From: Chloroflexota bacterium
GTDB taxonomy: Bacteria > Chloroflexota > Anaerolineae > Anaerolineales > UBA11858
NCBI GenBank assembly: GCA_030608465.1
Contig: JAUWEC010000003.1
Coordinates: 1-46,941, forward strand
Reading direction: 5' to 3'
Length of the DNA stretch: 46,941 bases
A model generated the notes under the pieces. That model saw only the letters and a program-made list of their open reading frames with translations, ran no database searches and was not told where the DNA came from. Made by a program: the position numbers and the translations under genes. Of the stretch, positions 26,469-35,818 are shown piece by piece (positions within the stretch are counted from its first letter, which is position 1; each line of letters opens with the position of its first letter).

Positions 26469-27668
26469 TTAAACAGTCAGCTGACCATTTCGAATTTCCC
26501 ATCTGGTTGCGGTTTTCCGAAACTCATCAGAGAATAAATTCAGATCGGTCGTTGTTAACAGCAATTGTTCGGTTTTTGTCAGGCGTTCCAATAAATCCTG
26601 CCGGCGGTAATCATCCAATTCAGCCAGTACTTCATCAAGCAGTAATACCGGCCATTGGCCGTTTTTCTCTTTTAACCAGGCAACTTCTGCTAATTTGATT
26701 GCCAGTAAAGCAGTCCGCAGCTGCCCCCGGGAACCAAAATTACCAAGATCAATACCGTTGCTGATAAAACGCAAATCATCCCGATGTGGCCCAAGAGTGG
26801 TCACACCGCGGCTGATTTCCTCTTTCCGCTGTGCAAGAAGTCTTTCCCGGAAACCTCCCTGAATCTCCTTTAATTCCAGGCCGGATCTGTCTATCGGGTT
26901 ATCTAGCGGTAATTCAATTTGCCCGGGAGGAGATGGCATCGGTTCATAGGAGGGCAGATAGTTCAAGCGCATGATTTCTTCCCCCCTGGTGAGCTCTTGA
27001 TGGATTGAGGCAGATAAATGCCCGAGATCCCTGATCGCCTGGATCCGGGCGTGCACAATATAGGACCCTGCCTGGATGATTCTTTCATCCCAATAGGACA
27101 ATTGATCCGGGTCACCGGAGCGCTCATTAAGTTGTTTTAATAAGGCGTTCCGTTGGGTAAGGGCTTTATTATATTCTGACAGGGATTCGTTATAACGGGG
27201 ATCCACCTGGGATATGGTCATGTTGAGATAATGCCGGCGGCGCTGGGGAGAGCCTGTAGCTATCTGAAGCATGTGAGGGAGGAACAGAACCGCATTAAAA
27301 TGACCGATAACAGAATTGATTTTAGTCTGGCTTCCATCCAGCAGAACTTCTTTTCGAATGCTGGCGTTTCCATTGGACAGCGTATCCCGGATTATCCGGA
27401 TTTCCAGGTGGTGATTTTTTTCCCCTTTCCGGTAATCCGCCACGATCCTGCAAACCGCCAGGTCATTTTGAAGAGCAGAAAAATTGATCAATTCGGCTGT
27501 ATTGGATGCTTGAAATGAATCTAAAGTTGACAGGTAATTGACTGCCTCTAGAAGACTGGTTTTCCCTTGAGCGTTATCCCCGACTAATATAAGTGCGTTT
27601 TGGGGAATGTCCTGGTCAAACCGGGAGAATATTCGAAAATCTGTCAGAGATAGATGAGTGAGATACAT
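26469..27668 (-). CDS. recF: DNA replication/repair protein RecF
   Basis: MYLTHLSLTDFRIF, Walker A VGDNAQGKTSLLEAV, LGPHRDDL, LLLDEVLAELDDYRR. Confidence 0.95.
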   Translation of the reverse strand: MYLTHLSLTDFRIFSRFDQDIPQNALILVGDNAQGKTSLLEAVNYLSTLDSFQASNTAELINFSALQNDLAVCRIVADYRKGEKNHHLEIRIIRDTLSNGNASIRKEVLLDGSQTKINSVIGHFNAVLFLPHMLQIATGSPQRRRHYLNMTISQVDPRYNESLSEYNKALTQRNALLKQLNERSGDPDQLSYWDERIIQAGSYIVHARIQAIRDLGHLSASIHQELTRGEEIMRLNYLPSYEPMPSPPGQIELPLDNPIDRSGLELKEIQGGFRERLLAQRKEEISRGVTTLGPHRDDLRFISNGIDLGNFGSRGQLRTALLAIKLAEVAWLKEKNGQWPVLLLDEVLAELDDYRRQDLLERLTKTEQLLLTTTDLNLFSDEFRKTATRWEIRNGQLTV

Positions 27669-27673
27669 AAAGG

Positions 27674-28174
27674 CTAAACAGGATAGTGTTCTTCATCGGT
27701 TTCCCAGACACTCGTCGCCCGATCGGTAAAGAGGATACCATTAATATGATCGATTTCGTGCTGGAAAATCCGTGCGACCCACCCCTGCAATCGCATCTTT
27801 AATGGTTCGCCGAAGCGATCTTGACCTTCTAAAACAATTTCATCTGCGCGTTCGATTTCTCCCATTAGTCCTGGAATTGACAGGCAGCCTTCTGCCCCGG
27901 TTACAATCTCCTGGGAAAAACGGGTCACCCGGGGATTGATCACGACATACAATGTCGGTGGAATTTCCTCATTCTCTTCAGTTCCGTATTCCACCAGGAT
28001 CACCTGCTGCGGGACGTTAACCTGAGGGGCTGCCAATCCGGCTCCGGAGTTCTCATGCAGTGTTTCAATCATGTCCTCGATTAATTGTTGAAGGTCGGGA
28101 CCAAAAACAGATACTTTTTCGGATTTTTTTCTTAACGTTTGGTGGGGGACAATAATAATTTCTCGCGCTGCCAT
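27674..28174 (-). CDS. def: peptide deformylase
   Basis: GAGLAAPQV, EGCLSIPG, QHEIDHINGILFTDR. Confidence 0.97.
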   Translation of the reverse strand: MAAREIIIVPHQTLRKKSEKVSVFGPDLQQLIEDMIETLHENSGAGLAAPQVNVPQQVILVEYGTEENEEIPPTLYVVINPRVTRFSQEIVTGAEGCLSIPGLMGEIERADEIVLEGQDRFGEPLKMRLQGWVARIFQHEIDHINGILFTDRATSVWETDEEHYPV

Positions 28175-28211
28175 AGAGGGACTGCTCCAGTGATCTACCG
28201 TTAATACTCAA

Positions 28212-29840
28212 TCAGGAATCTGAATTTTCAGGATCTGGCGTTTTGCCAGTGCTTTCTTCGTGATAAGCCGCTAAAAATTCTACCATATCATCCCGCCGAC
28301 GGTGAGCATCTTCCAACTCTTTTTGTTTTACTACTGTATTATATCGTTCAAATATTTCATTTTGGACTGATATGGGATGAGCGACATATTCAAAATCTAA
28401 TTGAATATCTCCGATATTGATCGCGACTGTGCCGTAATCAAACAGCCTTTGGATTATATTCTCCCTTTTATAATCCAGGCTGAGAATATTTTCCAGCAGC
28501 GCAGAGCGCTTGGTTTCTCTCCCAAATGGTTTTCGATCCAGGTCAATGATATGTTTATCCGTAATTTGAAAACGGTCATTTGCCCAATCAGCAAACACAT
28601 AGCCCAGGGCGGCTAAATTCACAGCAAGCATTATTAAGATCACCGGTAGAGATGGATAAGGCAAAAGCTCGACTAAACGGGCGAAAAAAGAGACCCCAAG
28701 GCCGATAAAGGCCAACAAAAGCCACCAGGAATTCCGGATCAGGACAAATATATGTTTCCGATAATTGATTACCCCATTGATCTCATACCTGGCGCGAAAG
28801 AGATTAAAGAATTCCTGGAGAGGTGTGATCGTCTCAGTTAGTTGGGGGCCTCCCTCCATTTCCAAATCAGTAAACTCAGGTTCAGTTTCGAGGGAGGTTG
28901 AACTCCCTGACAGGCCCAGTCGTGTGCGGATGGTTTGGTTGATATTTGCGGTTTCTGTTCTTTGAGCTCTCGTTTTTGCAATCTCCTGCGCTTCGGAAAT
29001 AAGGTCCAGCAGCATTTCAGGATGGGCTGTGTTCCGCATTGGGATATTTCCCGTATATGTACGGACAATGACATCCCCATACCCAAATAGTCGCTGAATC
29101 TGGTTTGTTGAGATATTAACCGATAGAATTGACTGCAGGGGAACCTCTCTCCTCTGATCGTGAAGCCAGATCACTTTTTCCACCCAGGCTGCCCGTTCAC
29201 TGGTGACAAGGTAAAAATCATTCCGCCAGTCAAGCCACAACCATATGCTCCATAAACAGAAGATCAGAAAGGTAATTGGCAGAAATAGCCCTAAATTCAA
29301 ATTAAGAAGAACCGCACCGATCCCGGTTAAGATCAAAAAAATCAGCGGCAGCATCAGTTGAGAATACAAAACGTTGATGTGTTTGCGGTCAACAAAACGG
29401 ATCGTTTCGTCAGTGCCGATCCAGGGGAACACATGGGTTTGAAGAATGGCAGCACTATTTTTCATGCCGGAAATTCTGGATTTTATGGATGGGTACGCAG
29501 AGAGGATAGCCATATACCCGCGTTTATTTACTGCCAGGATGGTTGTTTTTTCTAGCGCTTGAGCTGTTTCACTTCGCAGTCCCTCTTTAATTAACTCCCG
29601 TTCTCCAAAATGACCTTTGGCGTCGATCACAGATGAGTTCTGATTTTCATCCTGGAGAATGATTTTTCCGGATACAATGAGGAAAAAATTTCTCCCCGGG
29701 AATCCTGTCCGGTAGAGCACTTCTCCCTTTTCCAATACGATAGGTTTAAATAGCGGCAAGATCTGCCCTAATTCCTCATCGGTCAGGTAATTAAAGAGAA
29801 AATGTTCGTGGAGAAAGGAGTAAATCGTTTTGGAATCCAT
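28212..29840 (-). CDS. cyclic nucleotide-binding domain + tandem bacterial PH-like domain membrane protein
   Basis: N-terminal cNMP-like beta-roll (EKGEVLYRTGFPGRNFFLIVSGKI); two TM pairs, each followed by a PH-like segment (VPLQSILSVNISTNQIQRLFGYGDVIVRT; ALLENILSLDYKRENIIQRLFDYGTVAIN). Confidence 0.82.
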   Translation of the reverse strand: MDSKTIYSFLHEHFLFNYLTDEELGQILPLFKPIVLEKGEVLYRTGFPGRNFFLIVSGKIILQDENQNSSVIDAKGHFGERELIKEGLRSETAQALEKTTILAVNKRGYMAILSAYPSIKSRISGMKNSAAILQTHVFPWIGTDETIRFVDRKHINVLYSQLMLPLIFLILTGIGAVLLNLNLGLFLPITFLIFCLWSIWLWLDWRNDFYLVTSERAAWVEKVIWLHDQRREVPLQSILSVNISTNQIQRLFGYGDVIVRTYTGNIPMRNTAHPEMLLDLISEAQEIAKTRAQRTETANINQTIRTRLGLSGSSTSLETEPEFTDLEMEGGPQLTETITPLQEFFNLFRARYEINGVINYRKHIFVLIRNSWWLLLAFIGLGVSFFARLVELLPYPSLPVILIMLAVNLAALGYVFADWANDRFQITDKHIIDLDRKPFGRETKRSALLENILSLDYKRENIIQRLFDYGTVAINIGDIQLDFEYVAHPISVQNEIFERYNTVVKQKELEDAHRRRDDMVEFLAAYHEESTGKTPDPENSDS

Positions 29841-30031
29841 AGGCTCTCTAAAAATAGATTTTAACACAACTCAAGTTTTCAATGAACGCGATTGACCCTC
29901 CTGCCCAACCTGTGAAGTTCAGGGAACAGAATAAGTTCCTGCTCGATAGTGAGAGATGAACCTGTCGATCAGGATTATCAGTGATAGAATATTGTACATT
30001 CAAAAATTGTACAGATTTAGGAGCAAGAAGT

Positions 30032-31492
30032 ATGCCTATTAATTTTGGTACTGATGGCTGGCGAGCAGTCATATCTGACACTTTCACATTCCATAATCTG
30101 CGTCTGGTAACTCAGGCGATCGCAGATGCCATTCATTCCGGTCACTGGCACCGAAAATCTGCTGGAGACATTAATCCAGACGCTGACCGGATTGTGGTGG
30201 GTTTTGACACCAGGTTTTTGTCCGATCGATATGCCCGGGATGTTGCCCGGGTGATGGCTGCCAATGGGTACACAGTGTATATTGCACAAGCAGACGCATC
30301 CACGCCATCCATATCCTATGCAGTAAAAAACTTGAATGCGATTGCCGGCATTGTCATTACTGCATCGCATAACGCCCCCCGCTATAACGGGGTTAAGTTA
30401 AAGGCTGCCAATGGATGTTCGGCTTCGTCAGAACAATCCCGACGGGTGGAAATCTATTTGAATGACAACCAGGAACGAGGACGGGGCCCGAATTCAATGG
30501 AATGGGACCAGGCAGTGGAAGACGGGTTGATTGTGAATTTTAATCCCGTTCCGGACTATTATCAACACCTGAGAACTTTGATCAATTTTGATGCGATTGC
30601 AGCAAATCCTCCCCAGGTAGTTGTGGATTCCATGCACGGGTCCGGGCGGGGTATGATTAAGGGGATTTTAACCGGGACTGGCTGCGAGGTTAAGGAAATC
30701 CGTGGAGAAATGAACCCGGGATTTGGAGGAGCGCATCCGGAACCGATTGGCTCCCATCTGGGCGCTCTGGCGGGGGCGATTAGCACAGGCATGGGTAATT
30801 TTGGTTTGGCACTGGATGGCGATGGAGATCGGATTGGTGCTATGGATGAAAGGTGTAATTTTGTTGATCCCCATAAAATCATGGCGCTGGCTTTCCGGTA
30901 TCTCGTTGAGGAAAGGGGTTGGAAAGGGCCTGTCGTTAGAACAGTATCCACCACAAGAATGATTGACCGACTGGCCGCAAAGTACGGTTTGCCTGTTTAT
31001 GAAACACCCGTAGGATTTAATCACATCGCCGATTATATGATCTCAGAGGACATCCTCATCGGAGGAGAAGAATCTGGAGGGATTTCTTTCCGGGGAAACA
31101 TTCCAGAAGGGGATGGGGTTCTGATGGGTCTGCTCTTGATTGAAATGGTTGCGGTGTACCAGAAATCGCTTAATACTCTGGTTAACGAACTGCTGGACGA
31201 AGTCGGTCCGGCGTATTATGAACGGAAAGATCAGCGGCTAAAATATCCTATCCAGAAACAAAAAATGGTGCAGTATTTGCAAGACAATCAACCGGATGTA
31301 ATCGGAGGGATCAAAGTTACTGATTTATTGACGGTAGATGGCGTGAAATATATTATGGAAGATGATTCCTGGCTGTTGATTCGGCCATCGGGAACTGAAC
31401 CGGTTCTGCGGGTATATGCTGAGTGTAGAAGCAAGGAGATGGTTCAAACTCTGTTAGCATACGGGGAAACTGTCGCAGAAAACATCACCTGA
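30032..31492 (+). CDS. phosphoglucomutase/phosphomannomutase family protein
   Basis: INFGTDGWRAVI, GIVITASHNAPRYNGVKLK, LALDGDGDRIGAMD, GGEESGGISFRGNIPEGDGV, RPSGTEPVLRVYAE; TAGGAG upstream of ATG 30032. Confidence 0.94.
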   Translation: MPINFGTDGWRAVISDTFTFHNLRLVTQAIADAIHSGHWHRKSAGDINPDADRIVVGFDTRFLSDRYARDVARVMAANGYTVYIAQADASTPSISYAVKNLNAIAGIVITASHNAPRYNGVKLKAANGCSASSEQSRRVEIYLNDNQERGRGPNSMEWDQAVEDGLIVNFNPVPDYYQHLRTLINFDAIAANPPQVVVDSMHGSGRGMIKGILTGTGCEVKEIRGEMNPGFGGAHPEPIGSHLGALAGAISTGMGNFGLALDGDGDRIGAMDERCNFVDPHKIMALAFRYLVEERGWKGPVVRTVSTTRMIDRLAAKYGLPVYETPVGFNHIADYMISEDILIGGEESGGISFRGNIPEGDGVLMGLLLIEMVAVYQKSLNTLVNELLDEVGPAYYERKDQRLKYPIQKQKMVQYLQDNQPDVIGGIKVTDLLTVDGVKYIMEDDSWLLIRPSGTEPVLRVYAECRSKEMVQTLLAYGETVAENIT

Positions 31493-31514
31493 ACGAAAAC
31501 CGGCAATTAACCAA

Positions 31515-31555
31515 ACAACCACAGCAGTTAACGAGATTGCTGTGGTTGTCTTTTT
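31515..31555 (+). terminator. terminator after phosphohexomutase
   Basis: ACAACCACAGCA ... TGCTGTGGTTGT-CTTTTTT: 12-bp stem plus U tract. Confidence 0.88.
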
Positions 31556-31591
31556 TATCAACGAAAACTGACAGGGTACTTCCTCAGGTTT

Positions 31592-32191
31592 CTACGTTGA
31601 GGATGCGCGTAAACGGCGGCTGAGGATGATTACCACCATTAACACACCCGCAGCTAAGAGAAGTCCCGGGACACCAAAATCATCTGCAAAACCCGTGTCA
31701 GGCAGTGCAGTAGTGGTCGGGATTGGCGTTTCCCCTCCTCCATCTCCCGCTTGCTGAGTCAACAGGGCTGCAACAGTAGCAGTTGCAGGATCCAGCGTCT
31801 CATCACCAGCTGCTTCAGGTGTATTGGTGGGTGCCAATACCGGAGTAGAAGTGTTGGTGGGGACCGGTGTTAAAGTTTCGGTTGGCGGAAGAGTAGCCGT
31901 TAAGGTTGGTGTCAGTGTGATTTGTTTTGCGATTGCAGTAAGCTGGGCTTCTTCCGCGACAGCTGTATTAGTGGCGTTGATTGCTGCTACCTGAGTCTGC
32001 TGTCCGGTATCACGACTGGGTAAGTAAACGACAGCGTAAGCGGCAATAGCGAGTAATGCAATCAGGAGGATTCCGCCCAGGATTCCGGCAACCACCAGGA
32101 AGGTCCGGTTGGACCCCCTGCTTGTTGAGATAGTTTCTTCGGAATCTATTTCCTCGAATTCCAGATCATCAAAATCATTCATCATGCCCAT
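31592..32191 (-). CDS. Thr/Pro-rich membrane protein with C-terminal LPDTG-like sorting signal
   Basis: N-terminal TM; Thr-rich linker; C-terminus LPDTGFADDFGVPGLLLAAGVLMVVIILSRRLRASST. Confidence 0.72.
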   Translation of the reverse strand: MGMMNDFDDLEFEEIDSEETISTSRGSNRTFLVVAGILGGILLIALLAIAAYAVVYLPSRDTGQQTQVAAINATNTAVAEEAQLTAIAKQITLTPTLTATLPPTETLTPVPTNTSTPVLAPTNTPEAAGDETLDPATATVAALLTQQAGDGGGETPIPTTTALPDTGFADDFGVPGLLLAAGVLMVVIILSRRLRASST

Positions 32192-32245
32192 AGTTCTCTC
32201 TCCTCAATTTGCCCTGTCAATTATGCAGCAAAATTGTATTTGTTC

Positions 32246-33304
32246 TTATTCCTTAAGAATCTCGACGTTTGATAGCGGAATTGCAGCTCGTTTTTCATGG
32301 CCATAGGATACTTCAGCCGTACGGGTTTCAATACCATTTGATAATAGCTGTTTTCTGGGATAAATATAGTCTATTGTCCCGATTTGAGGTGCTTGGGGAC
32401 CATTAACTATGATAACTCTTTTTCCTGAAGAAAGGGTTTCAGTCTCAATCGGTAAATCAGGTTCTGGTTGGTTAGGTTGGGAAATTATTATTTCGGGATA
32501 TTTTCCCAAAAACGGATCATACACCTGGGCGTTTAAAGCAATATTCCTGTCTCTATTGGCTACCAGTATTTTCTCTGCAGCGCTGTTCATTGGAGTTGAT
32601 CCAAATCCATCGATAACCAAGATTGGATAACTTATTGATTGAGCGGCCGGAATCAAATCTGACGAGATGCTTCCCAGGATTAACCCTTTAATAGGAATAT
32701 TGGCAGCGATTTCCAGCACTTCCGGATTGCTGCAGTATCCAGCTGCCAGAATTGCGCCCCGGAATCCGATATTTATTTGTTCCGCCGACAATTCCTGATT
32801 AAGATTATTGCTGACAGGTTGAATAACACCATAGGTGATATTTCCATTGCCCCACAAACCCTGAATTAATGCGCCCCGGGTTTCGATGATTGCTCCCCGC
32901 TCAGGAATAATATTGGTCACCGTTCCTTCCATGCCAGCCTGAAGTTCAAACGGTTGTGAGGTAATTTCGTAAAGCACTTTTCCTTCTCCGGCAATTTTCA
33001 CTAGCCCCGAAAATGGAGCCCGGATAACTCTCTGGAATAAGCCAATTGGACCAGCGATTACATCTCCTGTTGAAAGCTCATCCCCGGCTCGCCGCTGAAG
33101 CAGTTCATCTGCCCGGGCAGGAGTTACATTTAAACCCTGGGCAATATCAAGCAGTAAATATTTGGCCATGAGCGGCGCTACCACAATCACATCTGTGGGA
33201 GTGACTTTCTGCATACGGCGAACGATTACATGTCCGTCCGAAGACAGGACGCGCTCCCGCCTGATATTCGTAAGTGCGTGGATGTGCTTTACCTTACTTA
33301 ACAT
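32246..33304 (-). CDS. conserved hypothetical protein with barrel-sandwich-like and KOW-like segments
   Basis: VIRAPFSGLVKIAGEGKVLYEI; C-terminal KRVIIVNGPQAPQIGTIDYIYPRKQLLSNGIETRTAEVSYG; operon with the MutL-like gene. Confidence 0.6.
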   Translation of the reverse strand: MLSKVKHIHALTNIRRERVLSSDGHVIVRRMQKVTPTDVIVVAPLMAKYLLLDIAQGLNVTPARADELLQRRAGDELSTGDVIAGPIGLFQRVIRAPFSGLVKIAGEGKVLYEITSQPFELQAGMEGTVTNIIPERGAIIETRGALIQGLWGNGNITYGVIQPVSNNLNQELSAEQINIGFRGAILAAGYCSNPEVLEIAANIPIKGLILGSISSDLIPAAQSISYPILVIDGFGSTPMNSAAEKILVANRDRNIALNAQVYDPFLGKYPEIIISQPNQPEPDLPIETETLSSGKRVIIVNGPQAPQIGTIDYIYPRKQLLSNGIETRTAEVSYGHEKRAAIPLSNVEILKE

Positions 33305-33344
33305 AATGTACCATTATAGTTCAGGTGCCTCTGCTTTGGTTTCA

Positions 33345-35102
33345 TTATTCATATTTCAGCAGAGTTTTAATCCAGGTCTCATTCCTTTTCCAATTCTTTT
33401 CCTGATCCTGTAAAAAGTGTAGCGGACGACCCCTGGCATCAATGATGATGCCTAATGATCCACCTACTGCGTTCACCTTTCCGCTCTTGCCAGGTCCTCC
33501 CATACCGACATCGAAGCGGTGCAGGGGACGGAGGTGAAGGGAGACTTTTTCTCCTAATTCGATTGGAAGAACAGTCAATGACCCGAATTTAATTTCACGG
33601 GTAAAAGTTCTCCCATCTTCCCGGTTTACTCGGATTCTTAGAATTGGGGTTCCGGGTCTGGCATATCCCATTGGTGCAATAATTGTGCCTAAATTTAGAA
33701 ATGTATTTGATTCAATAACCTGAACTGTTAACAGGGGATTGATATCACTTGCCGCACCCAATCCGGGCAATAAGTCGTTTTGATCCAGCGCGAGAGTTGT
33801 TACGCCGGTCGGTTGAATACCATCCAGTAGAATTGACAGGCTTTGTGATCGGGTGGGAGCCTGAGTTAGAATTCTGCCTAATCCAATGATGGGTTCAATT
33901 GGAGGCATAAGCGAGCTGGACGCTGCAGATCGCTTATGAAGGCTGGGAATGGTTTTTTTAGAAGCGATTCTTAAAGCCTGTTTGGCGAGGGCAATCTCAA
34001 TTTCCAGGTGTTCAGATTCTGTCGGCAGACTGGCAGGATACGCAGACTTGGTATAGATATAGTCCCGGACGTCCTGCTCGGCTAGTTTAAGCGGCAGCCA
34101 GCGGGTAATTTCCTCAAGGGAGCTCTCCTCCAAGACTCCGGTACAACCGGCTCCAACACCAAGTCCTGGAAAGACTCGGAGTGTTTCCTCGCCCGAAGAC
34201 GCCGCGGCCAGAATTGTGGCGTACGATCCAATGTCAATACCCATGACCCCTTTTTCTGGTTCATATTTTTCGCTCAAAAAACGGATCACCCGTCCGAGTG
34301 CTGATGCGGTGGAGGTAAAGTTGTCATCCGTCCATGATAAGACTTCCCTGATTCCGCCGGTTTGCTTTATCCGGACATCTTTATAGATTTCATTGAGCTC
34401 ATTTTGGGCGGGGTAAATGTTCTCCTTTCCTAGAACCGGCTGAATATTAGGGGCGATGCGCAATTTGCTGATTTTTTCCAATCCTGACTTCACTTCTTCT
34501 TGAAGTTCTTCATTGCCGGCATATAAGATGTGAGGTCTTTGGCTTTCATCTATAAGATAACTTGATAAGCCGATGCTTTCCAAAATATTAAGGAGAGATT
34601 TTGAAGCGCCTTTATTTGTGCCCCCGGTGATGATGATTAAGTCTGGGCGCTTTTCGGTCAGTAAATTGATCCTGTCTGATGATGTGCGCCGGTCATTGAG
34701 TGAAATTTCAGCCATGATTTTGGAATATGTTGTGTGAGCCAGGTATTGGGCATTAAGCAAAGATACATTATCCAGCAGCCCAACTGTCACCACAGATATT
34801 GGATTTCCGGCGGACATGGTCGCCGCCATGATGTCAACGCCTTGATTATCCTTGGTACTGGGAATGATCAATCCCTCTTTCTCGCTGAAGAATGTCCTAC
34901 TGGTGATATGCTGAAGTTCTTCAATTGCTCTCCAGGCGCCCTCGGTTACATCAAAGAGGGGTGCGCCGGCAGTTGTGGGAGCGGATGCAGAAGCTACAAA
35001 CCGGTACTTGCCGCTCACCACATCAAAGAATAAAGCCCTGGTGATCGTGTTGCCGATATCTAATGTTATGAGAGATTTTGCCGATACAGTGGTTATATCC
35101 AT
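33345..35102 (-). CDS. glutamate mutase MutL-family (actin/Hsp70-fold ATPase) protein
   Basis: Phosphate motifs LDIGNTITRALFFD and GVMGIDIGSYATILAAA; GLGVGAGCTGVLEESSLEEITRWLP typical of the MutL family. Confidence 0.82.
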   Translation of the reverse strand: MDITTVSAKSLITLDIGNTITRALFFDVVSGKYRFVASASAPTTAGAPLFDVTEGAWRAIEELQHITSRTFFSEKEGLIIPSTKDNQGVDIMAATMSAGNPISVVTVGLLDNVSLLNAQYLAHTTYSKIMAEISLNDRRTSSDRINLLTEKRPDLIIITGGTNKGASKSLLNILESIGLSSYLIDESQRPHILYAGNEELQEEVKSGLEKISKLRIAPNIQPVLGKENIYPAQNELNEIYKDVRIKQTGGIREVLSWTDDNFTSTASALGRVIRFLSEKYEPEKGVMGIDIGSYATILAAASSGEETLRVFPGLGVGAGCTGVLEESSLEEITRWLPLKLAEQDVRDYIYTKSAYPASLPTESEHLEIEIALAKQALRIASKKTIPSLHKRSAASSSLMPPIEPIIGLGRILTQAPTRSQSLSILLDGIQPTGVTTLALDQNDLLPGLGAASDINPLLTVQVIESNTFLNLGTIIAPMGYARPGTPILRIRVNREDGRTFTREIKFGSLTVLPIELGEKVSLHLRPLHRFDVGMGGPGKSGKVNAVGGSLGIIIDARGRPLHFLQDQEKNWKRNETWIKTLLKYE

Positions 35103-35110
35103 ATTAATTA

Positions 35111-35818
35111 TTAAGTCGAAAACAGCGTAAACCCAATACTATTCAAAAATTCCCAGACAAATGTCAACCGTTCAACCAGCGCTGCTAGGGAAGATAAATA
35201 GACACCGGCGTAAAGTGCCCCAAAGGTTATTGCCAGAAAGACTTTACCGATTTTACTTATATTTTCAATAATAGGCAGTCGTTCATTCGACTGTCCCGGT
35301 GTTTCCCGAGTCCCAAAATGGAAATAAATTAAAGTAGTAATGGTACCCAAGACGATTATAAAGCCATTAATAGCCTGGTCCCATCGGCTGGTTGAGATTG
35401 CATAAGCAGATGGATCCACGCTGTTGATAGTTCCCAAGATCTGTGGGAATAACGTTCCAGTAATTGCCCCACCGACCGCGGTTGCTGCCCCAATCCCAAC
35501 CAGGATTGCTACAGACCAATTCCCCGCTTTGCGAAACGGTGTGGCTTTGGTTAATAAAAAGAGACCGGGGATAAACAACAGGAGGGATAACAAGCGTTCT
35601 CCCTGCGTTCCATTGATGAGGGGAATTATCAGGCGGGGGATCAACACATTATTGATGGTTATGAGGGCAACATATGCTGCTGAAACACCAATAAAAATGT
35701 GGATTGCAAGTCGGAAGAAAGGATTGTCTCCCAATAGGTAGCTGAAGATTAAGATGGTAAGCAAAAAACCCAGTCCAAGTCCTATGAAATCAAATAGGCT
35801 TATTATGGTGAGGTTCAC
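35111..35818 (-). CDS. multi-pass membrane protein, function unknown
   Basis: Multiple hydrophobic helices; 4-bp overlap with upstream gene. Confidence 0.65.
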   Translation of the reverse strand: MNLTIISLFDFIGLGLGFLLTILIFSYLLGDNPFFRLAIHIFIGVSAAYVALITINNVLIPRLIIPLINGTQGERLLSLLLFIPGLFLLTKATPFRKAGNWSVAILVGIGAATAVGGAITGTLFPQILGTINSVDPSAYAISTSRWDQAINGFIIVLGTITTLIYFHFGTRETPGQSNERLPIIENISKIGKVFLAITFGALYAGVYLSSLAALVERLTFVWEFLNSIGFTLFST

